From: Cephalopachus bancanus
Taxonomy: Eukaryota > Chordata > Mammalia > Primates > Tarsiidae
Direction: 5' to 3'
Assembly (NCBI GenBank): GCA_027257055.1
Contig: JAPVLO010000059.1
Location: 3,844,001 to 3,908,000 of the forward strand
DNA: 64,000 nt
This document shows, piece by piece, positions 11,619-22,140 of this stretch. Position 1 is the first letter of the stretch. Each line of letters starts with the position of its first letter. Under the pieces are notes generated by a model. It was not told the origin of the DNA. It did no database searches and worked only from the letters and a program-made list of their open reading frames with translations. Made by a program: the position numbers and the translations under genes.

Positions 11619-11767
11619 TTGCCATTCTTCTGAAAGACGATTATTTTGTCAGTGGAGCTGGCCTGCCTGGCAGATTCAAAGCAGAGAAGGTAGAATTTCA
11701 CTGGGGTCATAGCAATGGCTCAGCAGGCTCTGAACACAGCATCGACGGCAGAAGGTTTCCTGTCGAG
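11619..11767 (+). CDS. PTPRG: PTPRG coding exon, core of the carbonic-anhydrase-like domain
   Basis: Exon of 149 bases: TT completes the Val codon begun at 150, then 49 open codons ending GAG before the donor GTGAGA at 11,768. The translation starts [19 protein letters not shown] and includes [22 protein letters not shown] aligns with the carbonic anhydrase HFHWG motif. The first zinc-ligand His is replaced (EFHWG) and the second is kept, so the domain is expected to lack normal hydratase activity, as known for PTPRG. One N-glycosylation sequon (NGS) is visible. The fit to PTPRG is near-identical to the human protein as I recall it. The Asp in HSIDGRR is a possible lineage difference (I remember Asn). 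The next expected exon (starting MQIFFYN) was not found in the window. Confidence 0.96.
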
Positions 11768-11894
11768 GTGAGAGAAACTTGGGATCCCAAAGTGTAGCTG
11801 TGCTTTGTATCTTTACATTAATCAGATGCTATATTCTTACCCTTGGTCATTTTGCAAATTGAACTTTTACAGTGCCTAACTTTGTCCCTCTGGC

Positions 11895-12730
11895 AATCCT
11901 TTATGTATAGCATGGCAGGTGGGTATCCACCTTCAAGTTTCTCATCTTTGTTCGACTGGAGAAACATATAGAAGTCACAGGCATCATGATTTGAGTAGAC
12001 TCACTGCTGGTCGAAGATGAGTGCATCATTAGTTTCACTTGACACAGTTTCTTTTCACTGTCCTTTTCTGAAACCCTGCTTTCTGAAGATGACATTTTGC
12101 ATGAAACTGGGTTGACTTCATCTTCACCCTTTAGAAAACAGAAAAGTTAATGGAATGTGAAGAGGAATCTCAGAACCTTCTCTCGATGGTAAAGTTGTTT
12201 TAAGTTTTTTTTTTTTTTTGCTCCAGCCAGCTATTGAAAGAGGCTGTGACCACTGGTGATATAAGTCGCTGTTAACTTTGCTAGGATTGATGATGACATT
12301 TTGCTTCCCCATGTCCGTCTTCTCATGATCCATGCTGCTGAACAGAAGAAGAAGGGCATGGTTGTACTATGTCAGGTGCTGATGTGTATCTGCACTGAGA
12401 CAGGGTGAGGAAGGGAGCACTTCACCAACTCCTTTATTGATACTGGAGACATCACATCCCATCACATCCCCTCCATTGCTAATCTTATTTTTTCCTTTAA
12501 TTGTGATCCGTGAATGAATATTCTTTTGTTGTGATAAATGTGTGTTTCTTGATGGGTTCCCCATGTGGTAAGTCTTATACGTTTATGGAAGAACAAAGTG
12601 GATGTGATTTCAGCCTATGACTGTACTCAAATGTGGAATGACTTTGAACTGGTAATGTGCTGATCACAAAAGCCTAGTGGCCAGGGAAGTGTTTCAAATC
12701 CTACTTATTTCATAACCTCTATTAAGTCTT
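11895..12730 (-). pseudogene. Possible degenerate antisense pseudogene, parent unknown
   Basis: Several minus-strand segments read like coding sequence but in different frames and with stops. They include ISNGGDVMGCDVSSINKGVG (near 12,450), MDHEKTDMGKQNVIINPSKV (near 12,300), GEDEVNPVSCKMSSSESRVS (near 12,080) and then, after a frame change, HDACDFYMFLQSNKDEKLEG (near 11,950). The low-hydrophobic, Ser/Asp-rich composition fits a decayed processed copy of a regulatory protein, perhaps deubiquitinase-like, but I cannot name a parent. There is an A-run of 15 in the middle (12,206-12,220 as T), but no clear terminal poly(A) or target-site duplication. A chance series of open segments remains possible. 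Confidence 0.35.
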
Positions 12731-14029
12731 GTTCTGCTTTGATAATCTGATGAATTCATGTGACCCCCTTCACAAAGAAAATATATGTATGTATCTACAC
12801 ATAGATTTACTTACAGTTGATAGGGTTTCATCATTTTCCCTAGCTCCCCAAGCCCATTCATGAGCCCCCTAGGGATCCTTGAAGCTTCCTCTACACGAGA
12901 AGATCAGTAAAATTTCTTTTTTTAAAATTGATGCTTATATTAACATACAGACTTGTTTCTCATCCACTGTTCTTAGACAAACCAGCGATAACTATTCTGA
13001 GAAAATGCTTCATATTTTTTCTTGTTTAGTTGACAAATTCTCAGCACCACAATTTTCCTTGCATTAGGACTCCTCTATCTGTGAGACTTCCTGTCCTAGT
13101 CATGCTAATTATATATCTCATGGATAGGGTTTCTACTTAATGGGCTCTCCTCCACCCTTTGACTAGAATGAATCATTTCTTAGAAGTCTTAGCTGTATTT
13201 GCACTTGGAAAACTTGATTCTTAGAAACAAAATTACATCATGTTTATAAGTGTGGGGTTTTCCTTCTGGTCTTGCTAACAGGTTCCCATTGTCAGTGTGA
13301 GTTGAAGGGGTAGTTTGTGTACAACCAGCTTTGCTCTGAGGCCTCTTTGTCTTAGAGTTGGGTTTCCATTTGTTCACTTCATGTTGTTTTGGATGAAAGA
13401 CCTGTCCTGAAAGCTTGAAAACTTTATCTGACAGTTACCTTGGAAAAGAAGACCTCTGGAACTAGGAACTGGGAACTTTACCTCACTTGTAATCAACGTT
13501 CCCTAATGCCAAGATGGCCTGTCTCCTCCTTAAACTTAATTCTGGAAAATACCTAGAAGAGATGAATATTCTTTTGAAACCTTATGACTTTACTTGAATA
13601 TTTCATTCCATTGTTTAAAGAGAGCCATTGAATTCAGAAGCTAATTAGAAGTGACTGCCACAATGCCCAGAGTTACTGTTTGACCAGGCTGTTTGGGTAT
13701 TCTTCTTTTAAGTAATGTCAGATGGTATGGCTGCCTATATTAATTGGGTTCCTCATTGAAGCCCATCTGGTTCATAGCTTGCTTTTTAAAAAATGTGATA
13801 AACATATCAAATTTCTTAATGGTATATTTGCAGGAACTTGAATTTCAGAGACCTAAGGTAACTGGATTAAATTTAACTTTAAAGTTTGCACGGGAAAGTT
13901 CCTTACTTTGCCCAGAGCGTGTCTATAATGGTTGATGTTAAGTTGCTTTCTTTGAGCTCTTTATTAACATCTAGCTCTCCCTGAGATTTTTATACAGTTT
14001 GAACATCTTAGACTTGGTTTATTTATTTA

Positions 14030-14339
14030 TTTTTTTAATTTTTATTTGTTTATTTTTTTGAGTTGGAGTCTCACTCTGTCGCCCAGACTGGAGTGCAGTG
14101 GCCACTCCCGGCCACCGCAGCCTCGACCTGCTGGGCTCCGGCGATCCTTCCGCCTCAGCCTTCTAAGTAGCTGGAACTACAGGCACGCGCTACCATGCCC
14201 GGCTAACTTTTTTGATTTGTTGTAGAGATGAGGTCTCGTTAAGTTGCCCAGGCGGGTCTCGAACCCGCGGGCTCAGGCAATCCACTCACCTTGGCCTTCC
14301 AAAGTGCTGGGATTACAGGCTGAGCCACCGAGCCCAGCC
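14030..14339 (-). mobile_element. Alu dimer, tarsier-like type, with target-site duplication
   Basis: Reverse-orientation full dimer. The duplication ggtttatttattt lies at 14,016-14,028 and 14,340-14,352. It carries 'gagttggagtctcactctgtcgcccagactgg' and 'gcgggctcaggcaatccactcacc', with the long linker ('gttaagttgcccagg'). Confidence 0.95.
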
Positions 14340-14520
14340 GGTTTATTTATTTTTATATAATGATATCATTTTCTGAAAAACTAGAATCAAAGTAAGAAAA
14401 TTTAATTAATTATGGAATTACTCATTAGCATCAGGGACATTATTTGTCTTGTATGCGTGTTGTATAATGGCTACAGGAGAGTCATTGTTGAAGATTTTAC
14501 TAGCATTGGTAGAATATAGC

Positions 14521-14725
14521 TGTGGTTCTTAACTGGGGACAGTGTTTCTTCCCAGGGGACATTAGACAGAGTCTGGAGACAGTTTTGTTTATCACCATGG
14601 GTGACAGTGGTATGCTACTAGTTTCTAGTTGTTAGAGGCCAGGAATGCTGCTAAACATGCATAAGACAACCTCTGCTACCAGGAATTAATTGTCCAGCCC
14701 CAAAATGTCACTAGTGTCACCATGT
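14521..14725 (+). mobile_element. MER5A-like hAT-Charlie MITE
   Basis: Typical MER5A words: 'gtggttcttaactggggac', 'cccaggggacattagacagagtctggagacag', 'agaggccaggaatgctgctaaacatgc' and 'gtccagccccaaaatgtcactagtg'. Confidence 0.85.
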
Positions 14726-15394
14726 TTAGTGGAGTAAGCAGTGTGTTTAGTGGAATTGAGTGTTCCTTTACCTAAGTAACATCACTCTAAATATATTTGA
14801 TTAATGAGGACTTGTTTCTTGGGAAATCATTCCATCTTGAGATTTTTGGAGAAGAAATGTACCTTGCCTTATGTGTAACAGCTTTGCTGGTCCTGGTTCC
14901 TTTAGTCTCTACTTGAGATGCAGTCAGGACCTTGGGAACTTAACAGCTCCCTCTGTGCTCCAGCTCTGCAGGCTGAATCTTAAGCATATGCCCCACAAGA
15001 AGCTGAATCTGCTCCCCGAGGGCCAATGGCAACAAACTCAACTCTGTAGGTTTTGTTGCTTTCCAGGAATTCCTTGAGTTCTTCTATGACAACTTTGTAG
15101 ACATCCAGAAATTAAATCTCTCCGCATTTTCCTGGCTGAAATCCTGGACTAGTCTTCTAGTTTCTATATTTAAAAATATCCAGTCTAATAGGTTTAAGAA
15201 ATAAAAGTCCTTGTAAAAACAAAAGGCAAAAACCCTTCAATCACCAGCATTTGTTCCAGCTCAGTTTGAAAAGGAAATTGAAGTCAGATTACAAGTTGAA
15301 GTCTCGAAAACTAGACCCAATTTGAGTTCTCAGATACCTCTACCGCCTATTATTCAGGTTTATTTTTTGCCTAAAGTAAGTTTTTCTTGAGTGT

Positions 15395-15545
15395 CTTCTG
15401 TGTTGGGACATAAAGGGAAGTTAGAAAGTCACAGCTGAGACAGCAATGTTTATGAAGATAGAAGAGATGAATTGGAGGCTGCTCGTAAATGGAGATATGT
15501 AAAGGCCCTGAGGCAAGTGGTATGCAGAGAGGCCTGTGGGAGTTT
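15395..15545. mobile_element. Possible ancient mammalian repeat fragment
   Basis: 'gtaaaggccctgaggcaagtgg' resembles the 'caaaggccctgaggcgg' block of the common ancient repeat also seen near 27,030 and 47,300. Only this block is recognisable. Confidence 0.3.
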
Positions 15546-16223
15546 TTGTAGTCAAGATATTGTCCCTTCCTCCAAATGTTCACTCGCTAATCCCTAGAAC
15601 CTAGGAATATATTACTCTATGTAGTAAAACAGACTTTTTGGATATGATTAAGTATCCTTAAAGTAAAAAAACTCAGAATAGTCCAATAATTAAAACAGTG
15701 ATGTCCTGTGCAGTTCTTCCATGACTACTTGGCTTGTTGGTTGTCTATCCAGCCATAGTTATCTATGACAGCTTCTGTCCTATCCTAATTTTTCCCCCCT
15801 ATCTCACACTCATTTCCTGTTCTGTTGTTGGTAACTTAAATAAAGGTTCATATAACACTAATAGGAATTGAATCATGCCGTGTTTCCACTAATAACTAAA
15901 GTTGGAGTTAATGCAAAGAGAAGCCTCCAGATTAAATCTCAGAGAGCTCCATTAAAGTGGAGGTCCTTTGCATGCTTGTTGTCTGAGGTAATTAAAATCT
16001 TACTTATTATAATAAAAGATTGTGGGAGTTGTTGATTCAGACATATTGGCATTTTATGAGTTGAAATCTTCAATAAGCTTAAATGATCCAAGTTGATTGT
16101 GTATGCCCTTTTTGGTGAAACTCACAGCTGGTTCATTTCAGTTCTGTTTAGAGCATATAAGTGAATGAGCAGGAGCAGAGACATTTCTCCTAATACATAC
16201 TGTGTACATATTACCATATGGTA

Positions 16224-16390
16224 CAGGTCAGCAGTCCCTTATCTGAAACCCTTGAGGCCCAATATTTTAGAATTCATAATCTTTTTTAAGAAAAGTATTG
16301 TAGCCGACATACTGTATATATTTCAGAAAATACTCAGTAGAATCTGGAACTGCACCCCTCCAATACGATAATATTTCGTGGCAAGTAGAT
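16224..16390. mobile_element. Tigger-type MITE relic, truncated
   Basis: Starts 'acaggtcagcagtcccttatctgaaacccttgaggccc', which parallels the start of the better preserved element at 23,259. It also shares 'atactgtatatatttcag'. The right terminal repeat is not seen. Confidence 0.5.
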
Positions 16391-17181
16391 GATCTGTCAG
16401 TCACACTAAGTGGAAATATTAGTACTCTAAATAGCTTTACATTTCTTTGCTTTTAATACATCAGCTTTTACCACCAAATTAGTTTCTGCACCATAATTAT
16501 AAATAACAACAACAAAATACCTTTGAGTGTAGATTTTGAGTCTGTTGTGTGGCCTCAATTGTTCATGTCTAAACAATTCATGTACTGGGTAGTTACAACC
16601 ATGACACAGGCATGTTGAATTATTTGTCTGTCTATAGGGTAGGTATGTCCTGATACTTCTGTCTTCTTCTCCCTTCTCTGTCATGATATTGTACAACATT
16701 CTTAGGCAAAATTAAGGATTGTCCAGCAATAAGTTCTAGTTTTAGGCTGACCTTGTTCAATGATTGATTCTCATTTGAGCATTCTGTGCCTGCAGTCTTT
16801 CCTGCCCATGTCTTTAGGTGTGTTACCTTGACCTGTTCCTGCACTGTCTCCTGTCTGCCCCGATCCTGCCTTCCTACTGAGAACTAGACTAATGATTTTC
16901 TTTCCAGTTTATGAAATGGATCTTGGTTCTTTCCTATAACGCTTGTATCACATTCTAGTTAGACAGTTGTCCTGTGATGATCCCTAGGTTATAGTTCAGG
17001 TGACCTGCATCTGCCTTCCTTCTTGCTGGTAAGTTCATATACTTATGACACACACAGAGGTCTGGCACAGCACTACTCTCTCCCAAGGCTCCAGCACAAC
17101 TCATCTTCATGAACTTGATACTGTCTTGCTTTATCATTAGAGAGAACTGTCATTAGAGGGGGACTGAGACATTTCCAATTA

Positions 17182-17494
17182 AAAATAACTTTTGAGGCTG
17201 GGTGTGGTGACTCAACCTGTAATTCCACCACTTTGGGAGCCTGAACCCAGGGGTTCAAGACCAGCCTGGGCAACTTAGTGAGACCTCGTCTCTATGATAA
17301 ATCATGAAATCTAGCTGGGCGTGGTGGTGTGCTTCTGTAGTTTCAGCTACTTGGAAGGCTGAGGCAGAAGGATCACCTAAACCCAGCAGGTTAAGGCTGT
17401 GGTAGCTGTAAGCATGCCACTGCACTCCAGCCTGGGTGACAGGAGTGAGACTCCAACTCAAAAATAAATAAATAAATAAATAAAATAACTTTTG
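17182..17494 (+). mobile_element. Alu dimer at the 5' edge of an L1, with target-site duplication
   Basis: Element body 17,195-17,481, starting 'aggctgggtgtggtgactcaacctg' and ending 'gactccaactc' with an (AAAT)n tail. The repeat aaaataacttttg flanks it (17,182-17,194 and 17,482-17,494). The left monomer has lost about 20 bases after 'ctttgggagcctga'. The right-hand repeat copy is also the left flank of the L1 that starts just after it, so this Alu landed in the L1's own target-site duplication. Confidence 0.9.
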
Positions 17495-17495
17495 T

Positions 17496-18785
17496 GAGAG
17501 GGATTTAAGATGGCCTCTGAGAAGCAGATAGCATATGTTTCTCCCATGGAGTGAACTAAAGTACAGAGAGTTCCTCAACACTCAGAGAGGAAAGAGATCA
17601 GCAACACACCCCATGATTCATCAGAGAAATGATAAGATCCATAGAATGCAAAGAAGACAAAAATTGATCAGCCTGTGTTAGAACTAGTCAGACTCGCCTG
17701 AATCATCACACAAACCACAAGCAGCCTGAATCATCACACAAACCACAAACAGCATCCAGTCGCAGTTGGGGAGGTGAGTGAGAGGAATTCAGAAGTTTTC
17801 TGCTTTTGCTGTGGACACTGAAGATCCCTCTGAGACTTACAGGACTTCATTCCCTCACGGGAAACTGCTTAACCCACAGCTGTGCTCTACCGAAAGCTAT
17901 GAGCAGTGCAGGAGAAGAATCCCTGAGAGGCTTCAGTGGTCATTTCTTGGGAACTCAACCCTTGCTACCAACTGCTTTCTAGCTGGCCTGGGAGGCAACT
18001 GGAAAACCTGATGCTTTCATTTGCCCCAAGGGTAAATTTCGCTACCACAGAGAGTTTCTGACCATGGCGGGATCCTATGAGAAGACCTGAGACCTGCCCC
18101 ACTTTTACATTCTGAACACAGACTGCCTGAGACCAAGGTGGGAGAGCTTGGTGGGACTCATTTCCCTAGTAACCTTTCACATCTCAGTAAACTCTTTTGT
18201 GCAGACTCTGCAAACAATGGCAGTCCCCACCGGATAGCCAGTAGTACACACAGAGGGGACCTTGAATACTTTTTCTTCCCAGCTTTCTCGCAGGGTCAAA
18301 ACAGACAGAAAACTTGGTAGTCCTTATGGCCCTGCCCATCACCTAGGTTGGTTGGGCACTTTGGTAGGGCAGTATAGGCCAAGCAGAAAACCCACAGCCA
18401 CCATGACAGCTGGCTCTCTCCTACAAGCACCGACTCCTGACTAGAGGTCAGCAGGCACAGCACATTACATTTGATATAATACCTCCACTTGGTCTGATCC
18501 CAGACTCCAGCTAATACCACTATCCAAGCCATCCCAGCCACTCAGGATGCCTTGAACCTATACAGGTACTCAACACAGCACCACCACAGCTGGCATTTTG
18601 ACAATCACCACATAAAGCCTATATATAACCAAAAGAACTCCACAGTGCCTGTGTCAGCCCCCTGCCAACCTCAAACAAGAAGACATGGTCTATGAAATGA
18701 AAAGGAACCAGAAAAATAATTCTGACAATATGGAAAAAACAAAAAACAGAGTTATTCCATTCTTCTGAAAGGTCACACTAACTTC
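17496..18785 (+). mobile_element. L1 5' UTR, degenerate
   Basis: Begins 'gagagggatttaagatggcctctgagaagc', the classic L1 5' end with a YY1-type 'aagatggcc' at 17,507-17,515. It then runs for about 1.3 kb of moderately C-rich sequence up to the ORF1 remnant. A 28-bp tandem pair 'gcctgaatcatcacac...' lies at 17,696-17,751. The small open frames here (for example 17,778-18,011) are not L1 proteins. Confidence 0.8.
17696..17751. repeat. 28-bp tandem pair in the L1 5' UTR
   Basis: Two copies of 'gcctgaatcatcacac' + 'aaaccacaa', at 17,696 and 17,724, nearly identical. L1 5' UTRs of other mammals often contain internal repeats; here there are just two units. Confidence 0.9.
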
Positions 18786-18789
18786 TCAG

Positions 18790-19990
18790 CAATGGACCCT
18801 AACCAAAATGAAATCTTTGAAATTCCAGAGATAGAATTCAGAAGGTTTATTTTAAAATTGCTTAATGAGATCCAGGAGAAAGTTAAAAACCAGTATAAAG
18901 AAATTTAAAAGAAAAATATTTGGGATGTGCATGAAAAATTTTCCAAAGTAGACACGATTAAAAAAAAAAGATGAACTTTTGGAAATGAAAGACTCATTCA
19001 GGGAGGTACAAAAATGCAGTAGAAAGTTTTAGCAGTAGACTAAGACAAGTCGAAGAAAGGATATCATAACTTAAAGACAAGACTTTTGAATTAACCCAGT
19101 CAGATAACAATAAAGAAAAAAGAATCAAGAGAATGGAACAAAGTCTCCAAGAGATATGGGATTATATAAAATTTCCAAGCCTAAGAATCATAGTTGTTCC
19201 TGAGGAGGAATAGAAATTACAGGTTGGAAAACCTATTTGAGAGAATAATTGAAGAAAACTTCCCAGGCCTTGGCAGAGATTTTAACATGGGATATAAACA
19301 GCCCAAAGGTGGCTCAAGCCTGTGATCCCAGAACTTTGGGAGATTCAGGCAAGAGGATTGCCTGAGCCCAGGGGTTCGAGACCAGTCTGGGCAACTTAGT
19401 GAGACCTCATCTTTACAATATATCAAAAAATTAGCTGGGCATGGTAACGCACACCTGTAGTTCCAGCTACTTGGAAGGCTGAGGCAGAAGGATCACCTGA
19501 ACCCAGCAGGTCAATGCTGGACTGGCCGTGAGTACACTCCAGCCTAGGCAACAGAGTGAGACTCTGACTCAAAAAACAAAACAAAACAAAAAAAACCCCA
19601 AGAACTCCTGGAAGAGTCATTGCAGAAAGATCAACCCCAAGGTATATATATAGTTATCAGGTTATGCAAAGTTAATGTGAAGGAAAGAATTATAAGAGCA
19701 GTGTGTTAAATAACTTACAGAGGTAAACCTATCAGACTAACAACAGATTTCTCAGTAGAAATCCAATAAGCCAGAATGGGCTGGGGCCCTATCTTTTATC
19801 TCCTTAAACAGAAAACAGTCGGCCAAGGATTTTGTATCCCACAAAACTAAATTTCATAAGTGAAGGAGAAATGAAGTCTTTCTCAGACAAGCAAATGCTG
19901 AGAAAATTTGTCACCGCTAGACTGGCTCTACAAAAATACTCAAAAGAGTTCTAAATACTGAAACAAAAGGCTGAAATACATCAGTAGAAA
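18790..19990 (+). pseudogene. L1 ORF1 remnant, interrupted by an Alu
   Basis: ORF1p is the RNA-binding chaperone of L1. Recognisable are the coiled-coil part near 18,800-19,000 ('gagatccaggagaaag'), the block before the RRM ('aagtctccaagagatatggga' and 'agcctaagaatcatagttgttcc', 19,140-19,200), and the C-terminal part ('cccatc/tatcagactaacaacagatttctcagtagaa' and 'tttcataagtgaaggagaaatgaagtc' near 19,730-19,880). Stops and frameshifts are frequent. An Alu at 19,307-19,596 splits it. It cannot make protein. Confidence 0.8.
19307..19596 (+). mobile_element. Alu dimer nested in L1 ORF1
   Basis: Starts at 'aggtggctcaagcctgtgatcc' (a few 5' bases missing) and ends 'gagactctgactc' with a CAAAA-rich tail. 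It has the long linker 'gggcaacttagtgagacctcatc' and lineage words 'acaatatatcaaaaaattagc'. ORF1 sequence resumes on the far side at 'agaactcctggaagagtc'. Confidence 0.9.
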
Positions 19991-20079
19991 AACACTGGAA
20001 ATTATTAAGTTTGGAAGTCTTATAGAACACCAACACAATAGAGGGGGGGAAAAAGCAACAGGTAACAACCAACCTGATG

Positions 20080-21152
20080 AATGAAATAGTACCTTATATA
20101 TCATTATTAACTCTAATTGTAAATGATTTCAATGCCCCACTTAAGAGATATAGGTTGGACAATGTATTAAAAAGTACAGTTCAAGTATCTCCTGCCTTTA
20201 ATAAACTCATTTAACATACAAAGTCTCCTATAAACTAAAGAGTAAAGAGTTGGAAACAAATATCCCATGCAAACAGAAACCAAAAAATAAGAAGGAATAG
20301 CCATTCTAATATCTGATAAACCAGAATTGAAGTTAACAATAGTGAGAAAAGACAAGGTTGTTATATAATGATAAAGGGATCAATTCAACAAGAAGATGTA
20401 ACAATTTTAAACATATCTGTACCAAACGCCAGAGTGCCAAGCTTTATATAAGAAATTCTGCTAGACCCAAGCAAAGAAAGAGCAATATAGTAATAACGGG
20501 AGACTTTAGCACTCTGCTGACAGCAGTAGGCAGATCATCAAGGCAGAAAGTCAACAAACACTGGAGTTAAACTGGATACTAGAACAAAATGTACCTAACT
20601 GATATCTGTAGAACATTCCACCCCAAAACTATAAAATATACATTTTTCTCATTAGCATGTGGAATATTCTCTAAGCTAGACCATATGATAGGCCACAAAT
20701 CAAGTCTCAATAAATTCAAAAAAATCAAAATCATATTAAGCACCTTTTTAGACCCGTTGGGTAAAACTAGAAATTAATTTCAAGAAGAACTTGCAAAACT
20801 AAACAAATGCTCAGAAGGTAAACACTCTGCTCCTGAATGATCTTTGAGTTAACAATAAAATTAAGATGGAAGTTTAAAAATTCCTCAAAATGAATGACAA
20901 TCATCAAAAACCTCTAGGATACAGCCAAAGCTGTGCTCAGAGGAAAATTTTTAACACTTAAAGCCCACATTAAAAAACAAAACTAAACTGAAAAACCACA
21001 TATTGACATCCTAACATCACACCTCAAAGAACTAGAAAAACCAAAGGAACTAGAGAAACCATATATTGACAACCTAACATCACACCTCAAGGAACTAGAG
21101 AAACCAAACCCAAAGCTAGCAGAAGAAAAATACCAAAGATCAGAGCAATAAA
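20080..21152 (+). pseudogene. L1 ORF2 remnant, endonuclease part
   Basis: ORF2p is the L1 endonuclease/reverse transcriptase. This piece matches its N-terminal third. It has 'atgataaagggatcaattcaacaagaag' near 20,370, 'gagactttagcactc' near 20,500, and 'gaacattccaccccaaaactataaaatatac' followed by 'agctagaccatatgataggccacaa' near 20,610-20,700. It ends in 'ctagcagaag' about 21,125. It is broken by stops. The downstream reverse transcriptase core is absent; the sequence jumps at about 21,152 to the end of ORF2. Confidence 0.8.
21000..21112. repeat. About 57-bp imperfect tandem duplication in the ORF2 remnant
   Basis: 'atattgacatcctaacatcacacctcaaagaactaga' and 'atattgacaacctaacatcacacctcaaggaactaga' follow each other about 60 bases apart. 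The normal L1 has one copy, so a local duplication occurred in this copy or its source. Confidence 0.8.
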
Positions 21153-21951
21153 CATGAAAAAATGTTTGATATCACTAATTATCAGGGAAATGCAAACTAA
21201 AAACACAATGAGATGCCGCCTTATACCAGACATAATGCCCATTATTTAAAAATCAAAAAACAGATGCTGGTGCAGATTTGGTGAAAAGGGAATGCTTTTA
21301 CACTGTTGGTGGGAGTGCAAATTAGTCCAACCTCTATAGAAATTGGTATGAAGATTTCTCAAAGATCTAAAAGTAGATTACTGTGTGATCCTGCAATCCC
21401 ACTAGTTGATATCTACCCAAAGGAACAGAGGTTGTTACACAAAAGACACCTACAGCTCGAATGTTTATTGTAGCATAATTTACAATTGCAAAGACGTGAA
21501 ATCAGCCTAAATGTCCATCAACTGATCGTGCACATTGAAAAGTTGGTGTGTATACACCACGGAATATTATTCAGCAATGTAAAAGAATGAAATAAATGTA
21601 TTTTGCATCAACTTGGATGGAATCAGAGAACATCATTCTAAGTAAACTGACTCAGGAACAGAAAACCAAACACTGCATGTTTTCACTTATAAGTGTGAAC
21701 TAAGCTAAGGATCTGCAGAGGTATATAGAATGCTATAATGCACATTGGGGACTCAGAAGGGGAAGGGTGGGAAAGAGTGGAGGGATGAAAAATCACCTAT
21801 CAGATACAATATGCACAGGTGGAAGTGGTGGGTACATTTAAAGCCCAGACTTATTTGTCATTATATGATGCGGCCATGTAGCTAACAACTATGTGTTCCC
21901 CTTAAAGCTATTAAAATAAAAAGAAAAAAAGCAAAAAAACAAAAAACAAAA
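21153..21951 (+). mobile_element. L1 3' part: end of ORF2, 3' UTR and A-rich tail
   Basis: Starts 'aacatgaaaaaatgtttgatatcac' and goes through the well-known L1 end-of-ORF2 words: 'gttggtgggagtgcaaattag', 'tgtccatcaactgat', 'cttggatggaatcagagaac' and 'atgttttcacttataag'. A 3' UTR with AATAAA at 21,915-21,920 follows, then an A-rich tract. Roughly the middle two thirds of ORF2 is missing upstream of this part. Confidence 0.9.
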
Positions 21952-22140
21952 CCAAGAGGTCAAAGTTCTGGGATCTTTGGGACAACTGAACATGTGAAGG
22001 TTCCTGGAGGGTGGCATGCCCAGGAAGGGCATGGAAACGGCAAGCAACCCCTTCCCCTGTACCTCACCTTACGCATCTCTTCATTTGTATCCTTTATAAT
22101 AAACAAGTAAATGTAAAATAAATAAATAAATAACTTTTGT
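21952..22140 (+). mobile_element. Probable 3'-transduced segment of the L1, with second poly(A) and target-site duplication
   Basis: After the L1 A-rich tail come about 175 bases of non-L1 sequence ('tctgggatctttgggacaac...', 'cctggagggtggcatgccc...'). They have their own AATAAA at 22,098-22,103, an (AAAT)n tail, and then aaataacttttgt (22,128-22,140). The last matches the L1's left flank at 17,483-17,495. That is the layout of read-through transcription with 3' transduction. I recall a similar high-copy block in human DNA, so it may instead belong to a known repeat family attached to this L1. Confidence 0.65.

Noticed and set aside
1..11767. PTPRZ1 as the identity of the two exons
   Set aside because: The paralog has a different sequence around the FHWG motif; the residues here follow PTPRG.
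17778..18444. Small open frames of 60-81 codons
   Set aside because: Inside the L1 5' UTR, frames overlap on both strands, no ORF1/ORF2 similarity.
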